Source: Ogataea parapolymorpha DL-1
Lineage: Eukaryota; Ascomycota; Pichiomycetes; Pichiales; Pichiaceae
Assembly (NCBI RefSeq): GCF_000187245.1
Contig: NC_027866.1
Coordinates: forward strand, 798,411-862,410
DNA: 64,000 nucleotides
Reading direction: 5' to 3'
The position numbers were made by a program, and so were the translations under genes. Position 1 is the stretch's first letter; each line of letters begins with the position of its first letter. Positions 56,890 to 64,000 of this stretch are shown in pieces. The notes beneath the pieces were generated by a model. It was not told the DNA's origin and searched no databases. It saw only the letters and a list, made by a program, of their open reading frames with translations.

Positions 56890-59706
56890 TCACAGTTTTA
56901 GCATCTCCTGCAGGACACCCGACTGGAAGTCTTTCTGGAAGTCTGACTCGACCACCTTGCGCAGCTCTGCCTCGGCCTCATCGGGGCCAAGGCTCTCGAG
57001 TCCTCCGCGTTCCTCGACGCGTTTTTTCCATTTTTTCAGCGCCGTCTTAAGCACCTCGTTGGCTTCCAAAATCTCCGGACTGCCGGATCTCGTCTGTTTG
57101 GCTGTACGTTTGTTGATATCGTCCAGGTCGCTGGCCTTGCGCTTGGCCATCTCGATGATCTTCCTTGGGAACTTCACGATCTCAGCCACGTGTACACCGA
57201 ACGACTGGTCGCTCACTCCTGGCTCCACCTTGTAGAGCAGCGTAATATTTTTCGCGTCAGAGCTGGTATCTGTATGTGCCACCACTTGAAGATTTTTCAC
57301 CGCAGTGTACTTGTCGGCTAGCGCGGTGAGCTCGTAGAAATGCGTGGCAAACAACGTGAACGCGCGGATCTCCTTGCAAATGTGCTCGGAAATGGCCCAA
57401 GCGAGCCCAAACCCGTCGTATGTCGAGGTTCCGCGGCCGAGCTCGTCCACAATGATAAGCGAGTTCGACGTGGCAGTCTTCAGAATCGAAGACATCTCGA
57501 GCATCTCTGCCATGAACGTCGAGACGCCTTTCAGCTGCGAATCCGACGCACCAACACGGGCCAGAACAGAGTCGAAAATACACAGCTCTGCTCCCTCCCC
57601 GGCAGGCACGTAACAGCCTATCTGGTTCATTAAAGCGATAACTCCCATGGTACGGATGTAGGTCGACTTACCACCCATGTTGGGTCCTGTGATGATGAGG
57701 AATTCCTCTGAGTCGCGACAAAAGTTGATATCGTTGGGAATGAACGACAGTCCGTCCTGTTGTTCTAAGCATGGATGACGCGCTTCCCTGAGACGGACGC
57801 GACGCTCCGGGCTTCCCAGTCCGTGGATTTTTTCCGGCCGCGTGTACGGAACCGGCGCAAAAGCGCAGGTATGGGCAAAAGAGACCAGCACGTCCAGCTT
57901 GCTCAACTCAATCGACAGCTTGAGGAAAATCGAGGAATATGTCGCGGTGATGGTGACGATCTCCTTCACCACCTCCGACTGGCCGTTATCGTACTGCTCC
58001 TCCAGCGACTTGACCTCCGAGTTGAGCTGGCTGAGCTCAGAAGTCGTGAAGTAGACTCCCGCCTTGACCGTAGACAGCTCTCTGTACTTTTTCTTACCGC
58101 GAATACATGAGCTGTCGTTTCTTGTCAGACGGAAACACCAGCCGTGAACATGGTGGATCTCGAGTTTTAGTTTCTTGTCAAGCTCCATTCCCAGGTCTTC
58201 GCCTGCTAGTTCGTGTTCGTGGCGCATCTGGGACTTGACTTGCTCGATCTTGTGGCTGATTTCCATCAAACTGGCGTCGAATTCTGGATTGATTGCTACC
58301 ATCGAACCCTGTGCGGACGACGCATTGTCCAGAGACTCCAGGTCCACGGTGGTCTCCACCATCTCCTGGAACTTCGACAAGGCGCCAGCGTACTGGGCGA
58401 TTGGCTCGATCCAGAACTCCTGGAACAGTTTCCTGACGGCGTTTTCTGGTTCCAAGCTGTCCATTGAGGTTCCCAGGAAGTCAAGCAGGTCTGGCAGTCT
58501 GATGCACAGCTGGTACAATCTAATGACGTCGTCGAGCGACTTTGTTCCACGCGGATTGGCCAGCCTTTTCACGAGTCTCGAAATGTCCGGCACTTCGTTC
58601 AAAAACTGCGTCTGCAGAGACTCGCGGAGGTTCAGGTCGTCAATAAGGTGGCCAACAATAGAATGACGGTTTTGGATTTCCTGGACGTCAACTAGCGGCT
58701 GTTTGAGCCACTGCGACAGTAGTCGGGTGCCCCCCACCGTCTTGCAGTTGTTGAGCAACCCAAACAGAGAGGACGTCTTATTCATCGTATTGTTGTAGTT
58801 TGGCGGCGGAAACAGGTTCGTGGCTCTCACGGCCGCGTAATCGAGCTTCATGAACTGCTCAAGATCGTACTTGACCACGTTTATGGATCCAAAGTTGGAC
58901 TGGTCAGCCAACAACGAGAGATAGACAAGAATGGCGTTGCAGCAGGCGAGCCCCACGTGTAGCGACGAGAGCTCGTTCGCCGAAAGCGTAAGCTCGTTTC
59001 CGGTCAATCGCGCAACGTCCTGCTCGATGTTTTTGTCTGAAAAGTCGGCAGAACGGCCCTCAGACACGACAATGTCGCATCTATCGATCAGCTGTTTGAT
59101 CTTGTCCATATCTGGGTCGGACGATGCAGACGCAGGAACCAGACACTCCTTGACGCCCGTTTGGATCAACAGGGCCTCCAGGTTCGAAAATAGATCGTTG
59201 TCGTAAAATTCTGTCACTCCGAGTATTTTTGCGTTCGGGTCGTAGAACGAAAGTCCTAATTTCTTGCCCTCAGAGGAAGAGCTCACGAGCTTGAGAGCGG
59301 CCAAAATCGAGACAGCATTCAGGTCAGCTGTGTTGATTAGCTCCTCAATTTCTGAAAGATTTCCCGGCGATGCAGTCCGCATATTGTCCCAGTTCTTGGA
59401 ATATATCTCCAGCTTGTGGCCCGAGTCCACCACCACCAATTTCAGCAGATTGGCAAAAACAGCGGGCGACAGCGTGATGTACTGCACGGTACGTTTCTCT
59501 GCGGTCGCGGTCTTCACCACAGACTGGGTTTTGTATATCAAATCGGCCACCAGCTCCGCGTCCTCATCCAAAACAATATAGTACTCGCCCTTGTCGACGA
59601 CGCGCAAAGTGCGCGCAGACTTTGGAGGCAGTCTGAAATACTTGCTGTAGAATGACGATTGGTCGCGATCGTCGGCAAATTTCAGCTCTGGACGGATGCT
59701 CGACAT
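56890..59706 (-). CDS. MSH2: DNA mismatch-repair protein Msh2
   Basis: The 938-residue MutS homologue has the N-terminal mismatch-recognition fold start (ELKFADDRDQSSFYSKYFRLP), the connector and lever domains, and the ATPase: Walker A GPNMGGKS at 674-681, then STYIRTMGVIALMNQIGCYVPA, DELGRGTSTYDGFGLAWAISEH, and FATHFYELTAL. Msh2 pairs with Msh6 or Msh3 to detect mismatches and loops in the nucleus. Length is near S. cerevisiae Msh2 (964). A single ACGCGT lies 39 bp upstream of the ATG. Confidence 0.97.
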   Translation of the reverse strand: MSSIRPELKFADDRDQSSFYSKYFRLPPKSARTLRVVDKGEYYIVLDEDAELVADLIYKTQSVVKTATAEKRTVQYITLSPAVFANLLKLVVVDSGHKLEIYSKNWDNMRTASPGNLSEIEELINTADLNAVSILAALKLVSSSSEGKKLGLSFYDPNAKILGVTEFYDNDLFSNLEALLIQTGVKECLVPASASSDPDMDKIKQLIDRCDIVVSEGRSADFSDKNIEQDVARLTGNELTLSANELSSLHVGLACCNAILVYLSLLADQSNFGSINVVKYDLEQFMKLDYAAVRATNLFPPPNYNNTMNKTSSLFGLLNNCKTVGGTRLLSQWLKQPLVDVQEIQNRHSIVGHLIDDLNLRESLQTQFLNEVPDISRLVKRLANPRGTKSLDDVIRLYQLCIRLPDLLDFLGTSMDSLEPENAVRKLFQEFWIEPIAQYAGALSKFQEMVETTVDLESLDNASSAQGSMVAINPEFDASLMEISHKIEQVKSQMRHEHELAGEDLGMELDKKLKLEIHHVHGWCFRLTRNDSSCIRGKKKYRELSTVKAGVYFTTSELSQLNSEVKSLEEQYDNGQSEVVKEIVTITATYSSIFLKLSIELSKLDVLVSFAHTCAFAPVPYTRPEKIHGLGSPERRVRLREARHPCLEQQDGLSFIPNDINFCRDSEEFLIITGPNMGGKSTYIRTMGVIALMNQIGCYVPAGEGAELCIFDSVLARVGASDSQLKGVSTFMAEMLEMSSILKTATSNSLIIVDELGRGTSTYDGFGLAWAISEHICKEIRAFTLFATHFYELTALADKYTAVKNLQVVAHTDTSSDAKNITLLYKVEPGVSDQSFGVHVAEIVKFPRKIIEMAKRKASDLDDINKRTAKQTRSGSPEILEANEVLKTALKKWKKRVEERGGLESLGPDEAEAELRKVVESDFQKDFQSGVLQEMLKL

Positions 59707-59744
59707 GCTACTGTTGCTTATGGATTTCTAATTTTTTTGATGTA

Positions 59745-59750
59745 ACGCGT
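59745..59750. promoter_or_regulatory. MCB site upstream of MSH2
   Basis: ACGCGT lies 39 bp before the MSH2 ATG in a 78-bp gap that belongs only to MSH2. In S. cerevisiae replication and repair genes carry MCB sites and peak at G1/S. Confidence 0.6.
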
Positions 59751-59784
59751 CTTCGTGTTTTACAAGGTGCGAGGTGTACATAAT

Positions 59785-60741
59785 TCAGGCAGCGTCGTAA
59801 GAGCGTGTGGACGAGGCAATGGGTGCAGTCTCGTCGTCCGTATCGAACTCCTCCGGCTCCTCTTCGTGCTTGTACAAAAAGAACTGTATGAATATGCAGA
59901 AATCCAGCGCCAGGGTCCCCAAAGACCCAGCCAACCAGGACGAGTTTACCAACAAATATCTGTAGCCTGTGCTGACGCTCAGAATGGACACCACGTAGGT
60001 GATGTTTCCAAGACATGCGAAAAGGAAGAACATGAACGAAATGCCCTCGCAAGACTTTCTTTCGAAGTTGAGCAAAATTTGAGGGACCCGAGACCCCAAA
60101 TACAGGACTGCGCAAAGCCAGCCAAATGTCTGGGCAAGCGGATTGAACTCCAGACTCTCGTCGTCTGGCGGCGGAGAATTGTTGTCTCTTGACCCACCGA
60201 AAAACCAGCCGCCGAAGCCAGATACCACCACGAGCAACACCATTAGCAGGTTGTAGAACAGCTCCTTGCTGCGTTCCTGAGATCCGTTCATGTTCACGCC
60301 GTCAATGTCGTTGAAGCTGCCCACGTCGCCAGTCGTGTCTGCAGCATCTTCTTCGCCGCGACTTATCACATTTTCAAGCAACGGCTCGTGCTCGGTGAGC
60401 GGATTGGCGGGAGATAGGTGGATAGGGTCCACATGTTTCGGTTTGCCATGGCCGTACACCAGACACTGCCAAAGAAGAACCACGTCCGCAAGAGTGTAGT
60501 AGATGGCCAGAACAATCATGGTGGGCAGGACTCCTTGCAAAATGGCGCCCACAACATTGAAGAGGTCGCCGAGTAGCCAGAGAACAACGAACATGAGCGA
60601 GAGACCCTCGGCGCTCGAGCGCACGAAATTCTGGTAGATCTGCGGCGCAAAAACAATAATCCAGCAGGCAATCGAGATAGAGCCGGTGATCCCCGACACG
60701 GCCTGGGCATCTATGATAAGGGGGCTCGGAGGAGGAGCCAT
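59785..60741 (-). CDS. PQ-loop vacuolar amino-acid transporter (Ypq/Rtc2 type)
   Basis: The 318-residue protein has seven hydrophobic helices and two PQ-loop repeats: IACWIIVFAPQIYQNFVRSSAEGLSL near 20-45 and LYLGSRVPQILLNFERKSCEGIS in the C-terminal half. Between them is a variable hydrophilic loop (about 115-185). This matches yeast Ypq1-3, vacuolar exporters of lysine and arginine, and human PQLC2. The C terminus (FDTDDETAPIASSTRSYDAA) is acidic. The frame runs upstream to a TTG at 60825; the ATG at 60741 is the first. It is divergent from TRM10. Confidence 0.9.
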   Translation of the reverse strand: MAPPPSPLIIDAQAVSGITGSISIACWIIVFAPQIYQNFVRSSAEGLSLMFVVLWLLGDLFNVVGAILQGVLPTMIVLAIYYTLADVVLLWQCLVYGHGKPKHVDPIHLSPANPLTEHEPLLENVISRGEEDAADTTGDVGSFNDIDGVNMNGSQERSKELFYNLLMVLLVVVSGFGGWFFGGSRDNNSPPPDDESLEFNPLAQTFGWLCAVLYLGSRVPQILLNFERKSCEGISFMFFLFACLGNITYVVSILSVSTGYRYLLVNSSWLAGSLGTLALDFCIFIQFFLYKHEEEPEEFDTDDETAPIASSTRSYDAA

Positions 60742-60764
60742 GGAGCAATGTGGAGTTTCAGAAC

Positions 60765-60775
60765 TGAAAAATTTT
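60765..60775 (+). promoter_or_regulatory. RRPE element upstream of TRM10
   Basis: TGAAAAATTTT is an exact RRPE 50 bp before the TRM10 ATG, in the 83-bp gap shared with the PQ-loop gene. Confidence 0.65.
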
Positions 60776-60824
60776 TGACGTCGCGTCGATCGACTTGGAA
60801 AAATACTTTTCAATACTGCTGCCA

Positions 60825-61649
60825 ATGGAGAAGCCCTACCAGAGACAGAAACCGGTCATTCCGGAGGGGATGAGCAAGTCTGCGTGGAAAAAGGAGCAGA
60901 AACGGCTACGATGGGAGGAAAATAGGGAAAAAATGCGCGAGACACGCAGAGAAAAACGGAAAGCTTTGAAGGAGACCAGGAAGCTGAAAAATGCTGATAA
61001 GCCAAAGCGCGACAAGATCGAGCAGCAAGAAGCCGGCTATTCGGTTATTGTGGACTGCGATTTCGACGATTTGATGCTTGAAAAAGAGATAGTGTCCATG
61101 AGCAACCAGTTGGTGACTAGTTACGCAGACAACAAAAAGTACCCTTACAGAGTGGATATAACAGTGACGTCCTTTGGAAAGCGAATGAAGGAGCGGTTCG
61201 ATCGCGTGCTCCCGCACTACCAGAACTGGAAGCCAGAGCACATGAAGTTTACCGAGGAAAAGTTAGAGAGCGTGCTACCAGAGGATTTATCAAAGGTTGT
61301 GTATCTAACGGCAGACACAGACGAAAAGCTCGAAACATTGGAGCCAGGAATGACGTACATTGTTGGAGGCATTGTGGACAAGGGCCGTCATAAACTGCTG
61401 TGCAAGAATAAGGCAGACAAGCTAGGGATTTCCACCAAAAGGCTTCCAATAGACGAGTATATCAAGGTGAGTGGCCGTCGAGTTCTGGCCACGTCGCATG
61501 TGGTGGAAATGTTGATTAGAAAGCGAGAGTTCGACAGCTGGAAAGACGTTTTTGAGGCGGTGATTCCGATGCGGAAGGTGAAGAAACCAAGCTGTGGAGG
61601 GACTGGCGACGAGAAGGAGGAGGAAGAAAGCAGCAACGATTCTAATTAA
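60825..61649 (+). CDS. TRM10: tRNA (guanine-9-N1)-methyltransferase Trm10
   Basis: The 274-residue SPOUT methyltransferase makes m1G9 in tRNAs. A basic coiled N terminus (about 15-70) precedes the Trm10 domain: SVIVDCDFDDLMLEKEIVSMSNQL, VVYLTADTDEKLETLEPGMTYIVGGIVDKGRHK, and KRLPIDEYIKVSGRRVLATSHVVEML. The GGIVDKGRHK segment and the following knot contain the SAM site and the family aspartate (in VDKGRHK). The tail is acidic. The frame reaches a TTG at 60795; 60825 is the first ATG. Confidence 0.95.
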   Translation: MEKPYQRQKPVIPEGMSKSAWKKEQKRLRWEENREKMRETRREKRKALKETRKLKNADKPKRDKIEQQEAGYSVIVDCDFDDLMLEKEIVSMSNQLVTSYADNKKYPYRVDITVTSFGKRMKERFDRVLPHYQNWKPEHMKFTEEKLESVLPEDLSKVVYLTADTDEKLETLEPGMTYIVGGIVDKGRHKLLCKNKADKLGISTKRLPIDEYIKVSGRRVLATSHVVEMLIRKREFDSWKDVFEAVIPMRKVKKPSCGGTGDEKEEEESSNDSN

Positions 61650-61677
61650 AGTGTAATATAAAACGAGACCTGCTCAT

Positions 61678-62340
61678 TCATTCTTGTTTCTCTGCGTTCG
61701 ATTTCTGTTCTTTTAGTCTGCGCTTGATTATGGTATTATTGTAAGTGCCCAGCACAAAGTAGCAGAAGTTGAAGAACACGGCCCACTGGTTGGGCTTGAG
61801 GAAACTCTGAGCCACAAGCATGAATATAGGGCTGGAGACCCACGAGGAGCGAATCACCGAGACCAGCGATTTCTGTAGCGCAACCTTAGTTTTCCGAAGC
61901 ACGTCCAGCAGCTCTGTTTTGGCAGAGGATAAGTCCTTAATATTCGCGATATTGATGTTAGAAATCAGCGAGATGTAGGAAATCATAAGAGCTGAGATGG
62001 CTGGCGTGATAGTCACCATGGAGGTGAGGATTTGGGCTAGTCTTTTTCTTGGGCCAAGTGGTGGACGATAAGCTAAATGTAATAGTTTGTACGCGTAATG
62101 GGTAAAAGGCCCATTGATTAGAAGGCCATACAGAAACATCAAAGGGACGCGTTTTGTGACGGAGTGAGATAGCTGCACCTCTTTGAATCCGATCTTAATA
62201 GTTGACTTTCTGGATTCTCCAGCAAAGCAGGTGGCTAGTTGTTCATTTAGTCCGTTTAGGATTGCCGCAGTTAGCGCCTTGGTGGCAAGTGGACGGTTTT
62301 CCAAAGTGTCGAGGTATTTTCTGTTCAGATCGGCGAGCAT
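61678..62340 (-). CDS. Mpv17/PMP22-family membrane protein
   Basis: The 220-residue protein has an Mpv17-type start (YLDTLENRPLATKALTAAILNGLNEQLA), then FLYGLLINGPFTHYAYKLLHL with the family GP-x2-H motif, two more membrane segments, and a C-terminal FKPNQW-type segment (LKPNQWAVFFNFCYFVLGTYNN). Such proteins sit in peroxisomal (PMP22) or inner mitochondrial (Sym1) membranes and may form channels for metabolites. The basic C terminus is hydrophilic. Peroxisomal location is plausible but not provable from the sequence. Confidence 0.78.
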   Translation of the reverse strand: MLADLNRKYLDTLENRPLATKALTAAILNGLNEQLATCFAGESRKSTIKIGFKEVQLSHSVTKRVPLMFLYGLLINGPFTHYAYKLLHLAYRPPLGPRKRLAQILTSMVTITPAISALMISYISLISNINIANIKDLSSAKTELLDVLRKTKVALQKSLVSVIRSSWVSSPIFMLVAQSFLKPNQWAVFFNFCYFVLGTYNNTIIKRRLKEQKSNAEKQE

Positions 62341-62422
62341 AGCAAAGACGCGGTATAATGTATTTATCTTTTTTTTAGCACTATCGGCTCGTTTATCTGC
62401 CCATTTGTTACCCTCCTTGGAT

Positions 62423-62433
62423 TGAAAAATTTT
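62423..62433 (+). promoter_or_regulatory. RRPE element upstream of NOP1
   Basis: TGAAAAATTTT is an exact RRPE 53 bp before the NOP1 ATG and 83 bp from the divergent Mpv17 gene. Confidence 0.7.
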
Positions 62434-62485
62434 TAAATAAATTTTTGTTAAAATTCAAAGTTGATTTTATTATAACAATTTAACT

Positions 62486-63409
62486 ATGGCATTCTCAGAC
62501 AGAGGCGGCAGAGGCGGCAGCAGAGGAGGTCGTGGTGGTTTCAGAGGAGCACCAAGAGGCGGAGCCCGTGGAGGAAGAGGTGGAGCTCGTGGTGGCAGAG
62601 GTGGTGCTAGAGGTGGAAGAGGCGGTGCCAGAGGTGGAAGAGGTGGTGCCCGTGGAGGAAAGGCTGGTGGAAAAGCTGGAGCCAAGGTGATAATCGAACC
62701 ACACAGACATGCGGGAGTTTATATTGCAAGAGGAAAAGAGGATTTGCTCGTGACCAAAAATCTCGCACCAGGTGAGTCCGTGTACGGAGAGAAGAGAATA
62801 ACTGTCGATGAGCCTTCCAAAGACGAATCAGCCCCAGCTACCAAGGTGGAGTACAGAGTCTGGAATCCTTTCAGATCCAAGCTTGCTGCCGGTATCATGG
62901 GAGGGCTGGATGAGCTTTTCATTGCTCCTGGCAAAAAGGTGCTCTATCTGGGAGCAGCTTCCGGTACCTCTGTTTCCCACGTCGCTGACGTTGTGGGACC
63001 AGAAGGTGTTGTGTATGCTGTTGAGTTTTCGCATAGACCGGGCAGAGAGCTGATTGGTATGGCCAAGAAGAGACCAAATGTCATTCCTATCATCGAAGAC
63101 GCTAGACATCCGCAAAAGTACAGAATGTTGATCGGTATGGTGGACGTTGTTTTTGCCGACGTTGCCCAGCCAGATCAGGCCAGAATTATTGCCCTGAACT
63201 CGCATCTCTTCCTCAAGGACAAGGGAGGAGTGGTCATTTCCATCAAGGCCAACTGTATCGACTCTACTGTTGACGCAGAGACCGTTTTCGCTAGGGAGGT
63301 GCAAAAGCTCAGAGAGGAGAGAATAAAGCCTCTCGAGCAGCTTACCTTGGAGCCTTACGAGAGAGATCACTGTATCGTGGTTGGAAGATACATGAGAAGC
63401 GGATTGTAA
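62486..63409 (+). CDS. NOP1: Fibrillarin, box C/D snoRNP 2'-O-methyltransferase
   Basis: The 307-residue protein has an N-terminal Gly/Arg-rich domain (about residues 6-60) and a conserved methyltransferase domain: [51 protein letters not shown], and [14 protein letters not shown]. It methylates rRNA as the catalytic subunit of box C/D snoRNPs in the nucleolus and also histone H2A Gln. Length is close to S. cerevisiae Nop1 (327). Confidence 0.98.
   Translation: MAFSDRGGRGGSRGGRGGFRGAPRGGARGGRGGARGGRGGARGGRGGARGGRGGARGGKAGGKAGAKVIIEPHRHAGVYIARGKEDLLVTKNLAPGESVYGEKRITVDEPSKDESAPATKVEYRVWNPFRSKLAAGIMGGLDELFIAPGKKVLYLGAASGTSVSHVADVVGPEGVVYAVEFSHRPGRELIGMAKKRPNVIPIIEDARHPQKYRMLIGMVDVVFADVAQPDQARIIALNSHLFLKDKGGVVISIKANCIDSTVDAETVFAREVQKLREERIKPLEQLTLEPYERDHCIVVGRYMRSGL
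62501..62665 (+). repeat. GAR-domain repeat in NOP1
   Basis: Tandem degenerate GGTGGAAGAGGTGGTGC-like units encode repeated RGGARGG. The region is low in complexity and prone to length change. Confidence 0.8.
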
Positions 63410-63617
63410 AAGGCTTATAGAGGTGTAGCTTGTACCAGAATAATGTGCGTTTGAACTAGTAAAAAAAAAAAAAACCTCTGGCTGTGCAGCAAATAGTTTG
63501 CAACTCAGATTTTAAACAAATCTTTTTGTTATAGATTACAAGCCATACTTTCCGAACAGAGGCCACTCTTATTTTAACAAATACCACGCAGCGGAGTATC
63601 CAAAACATTATCTCTTG

Positions 63618-64000
63618 ATGAGTCGACGGAATTCGGTCATCGAGCTTCTTTCCGACTCTGAAGACAGTTTTGTGGTCCCTACTTCAAATAGGCGTCGTGT
63701 GCGGCAAAGGCGTCAGGACCGGTCTACCACACCCGCAGAAGACCCAATAGTGATACTCTCTGATGCCGAAGAGGCCCACTCAGATGGAGATGTTGAAATC
63801 ACAGGCGAACAAACTCTGGCACCACCACAACGAAGGGCTTTTTCCAGACAACGGCCTGGTTTCACACTGTACCAGCCCAACGGACCCGTTTTCCAACCAG
63901 ATGAGTCTGTGCGAATATCCGGAACACAGCGGTCAATAGCAGCAAATAGACCACGCAGGCGACTTCGTCCCCGGTATCCCAGACGAGCGAACAATCAAAG
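63618..64000 (+). CDS. SIM-rich protein, N-terminal part (runs off right edge); possible SLX5-like STUbL
   Basis: An ATG at 63618 opens a frame still open at the window end (127 complete codons). It encodes SUMO-interaction-like motifs VIELLSDSED at residues 7-16 and PIVILSDAEE at about 43-52, each a hydrophobic core followed by acids, and a weaker DVEIT. The rest is Arg-rich and disordered (RRRVRQRRQDR, RPRRRLRPRYPRR). A series of SIMs in an Arg-rich N terminus is how Slx5 (the SUMO-targeted ubiquitin ligase subunit partnered with Slx8) begins. No RING is visible because the gene is cut. It could be another SUMO-binding factor. Confidence 0.55.
   Translation, partial: MSRRNSVIELLSDSEDSFVVPTSNRRRVRQRRQDRSTTPAEDPIVILSDAEEAHSDGDVEITGEQTLAPPQRRAFSRQRPGFTLYQPNGPVFQPDESVRISGTQRSIAANRPRRRLRPRYPRRANNQ

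Noticed and set aside
63456..63475. A-run downstream of NOP1
   Set aside because: A simple homopolymer in a 3' region; no further structure seen.
1..64000. Transposons, LTRs, CRISPR arrays, prokaryotic operons or phage genes
   Set aside because: No repeat pairs, integrase/transposase motifs, spacer arrays or Shine-Dalgarno-led gene chains were seen; every gene fits ordinary yeast chromosomal DNA.

Overview
The window is a compact stretch of budding-yeast (Saccharomycotina) nuclear DNA: about 44 protein genes on both strands, short intergenic gaps, almost no introns, and orthologues of well-known yeast genes (UGP1, SYP1, ERG1, PMT2, UGO1, ROT2, TUB4, SVF1, UTP5, NCB2, RPT3, SMP3, KAP104, MSH2, TRM10, NOP1). 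CTG falls at conserved leucine positions (for example in the first exon of TUB4), so a CUG-Ser or CUG-Ala yeast is unlikely. A formate/nitrite-type transporter, allantoinase and the overall gene style suggest a methylotrophic Pichiaceae yeast such as Ogataea; this is inference. I saw no transposon, tRNA, rRNA, CRISPR or centromere signature.

Layout. 1-9.6 kb: a truncated LrgA/LrgB-type membrane protein, an MNN2/5-type mannosyltransferase, an F-box/LRR protein, RRP36, UGP1 and the endocytic F-BAR protein SYP1. 9.7-10.5 kb: two tandem 54-residue metallothionein genes. 10.6-19.6 kb: ERG1, a divergent Mpv17-like protein, an FNT transporter with a long tail, PMT2, UGO1, a Dpy-30/SDC1 protein and SPC25. 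19.8-32.2 kb: a CYP504-like P450, a CTR2-type copper transporter, ROT2, intron-containing TUB4, an MCH transporter, an unrecognised acidic protein, SVF1 and TDA3. 32.3-45 kb: UTP5, NCB2, an SXM1-type karyopherin, a CRT10-like protein, SPP2, SHE9/MDM33, RPT3 and SMP3. 45-52 kb: a PIR cell-wall protein, a CSN12-like PCI protein, UPF3, a coiled-coil protein, an intron-containing CYSTM protein and BUD14. 52-64 kb: KAP104, DAL1, MSH2, a PQ-loop transporter, TRM10, an Mpv17/PMP22 protein, NOP1 and the start of a SIM-rich protein cut by the right edge.

Several promoters carry recognisable yeast regulatory words: a PACE (Rpn4) site before RPT3, exact RRPE sites before UTP5, TRM10 and NOP1, a cluster of four MCB (ACGCGT) sites before the PIR gene and single MCBs before MSH2, BUD14 and the MNN2-like gene, GATA sites before DAL1, and three STREs before the unrecognised 437-residue protein. 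Themes shared by the genes are cell wall and glycosylation (UGP1, MNN2-like, PMT2, ROT2, SMP3, PIR), copper handling (two metallothioneins, CTR2), ribosome and RNA work (RRP36, UTP5, NOP1, TRM10, SPP2, UPF3) and nuclear transport (SXM1, KAP104). The two introns found are only 40 and 37 nt long. Several start codons were set at the first ATG because the longer open frame begins only at a TTG or GTG codon.
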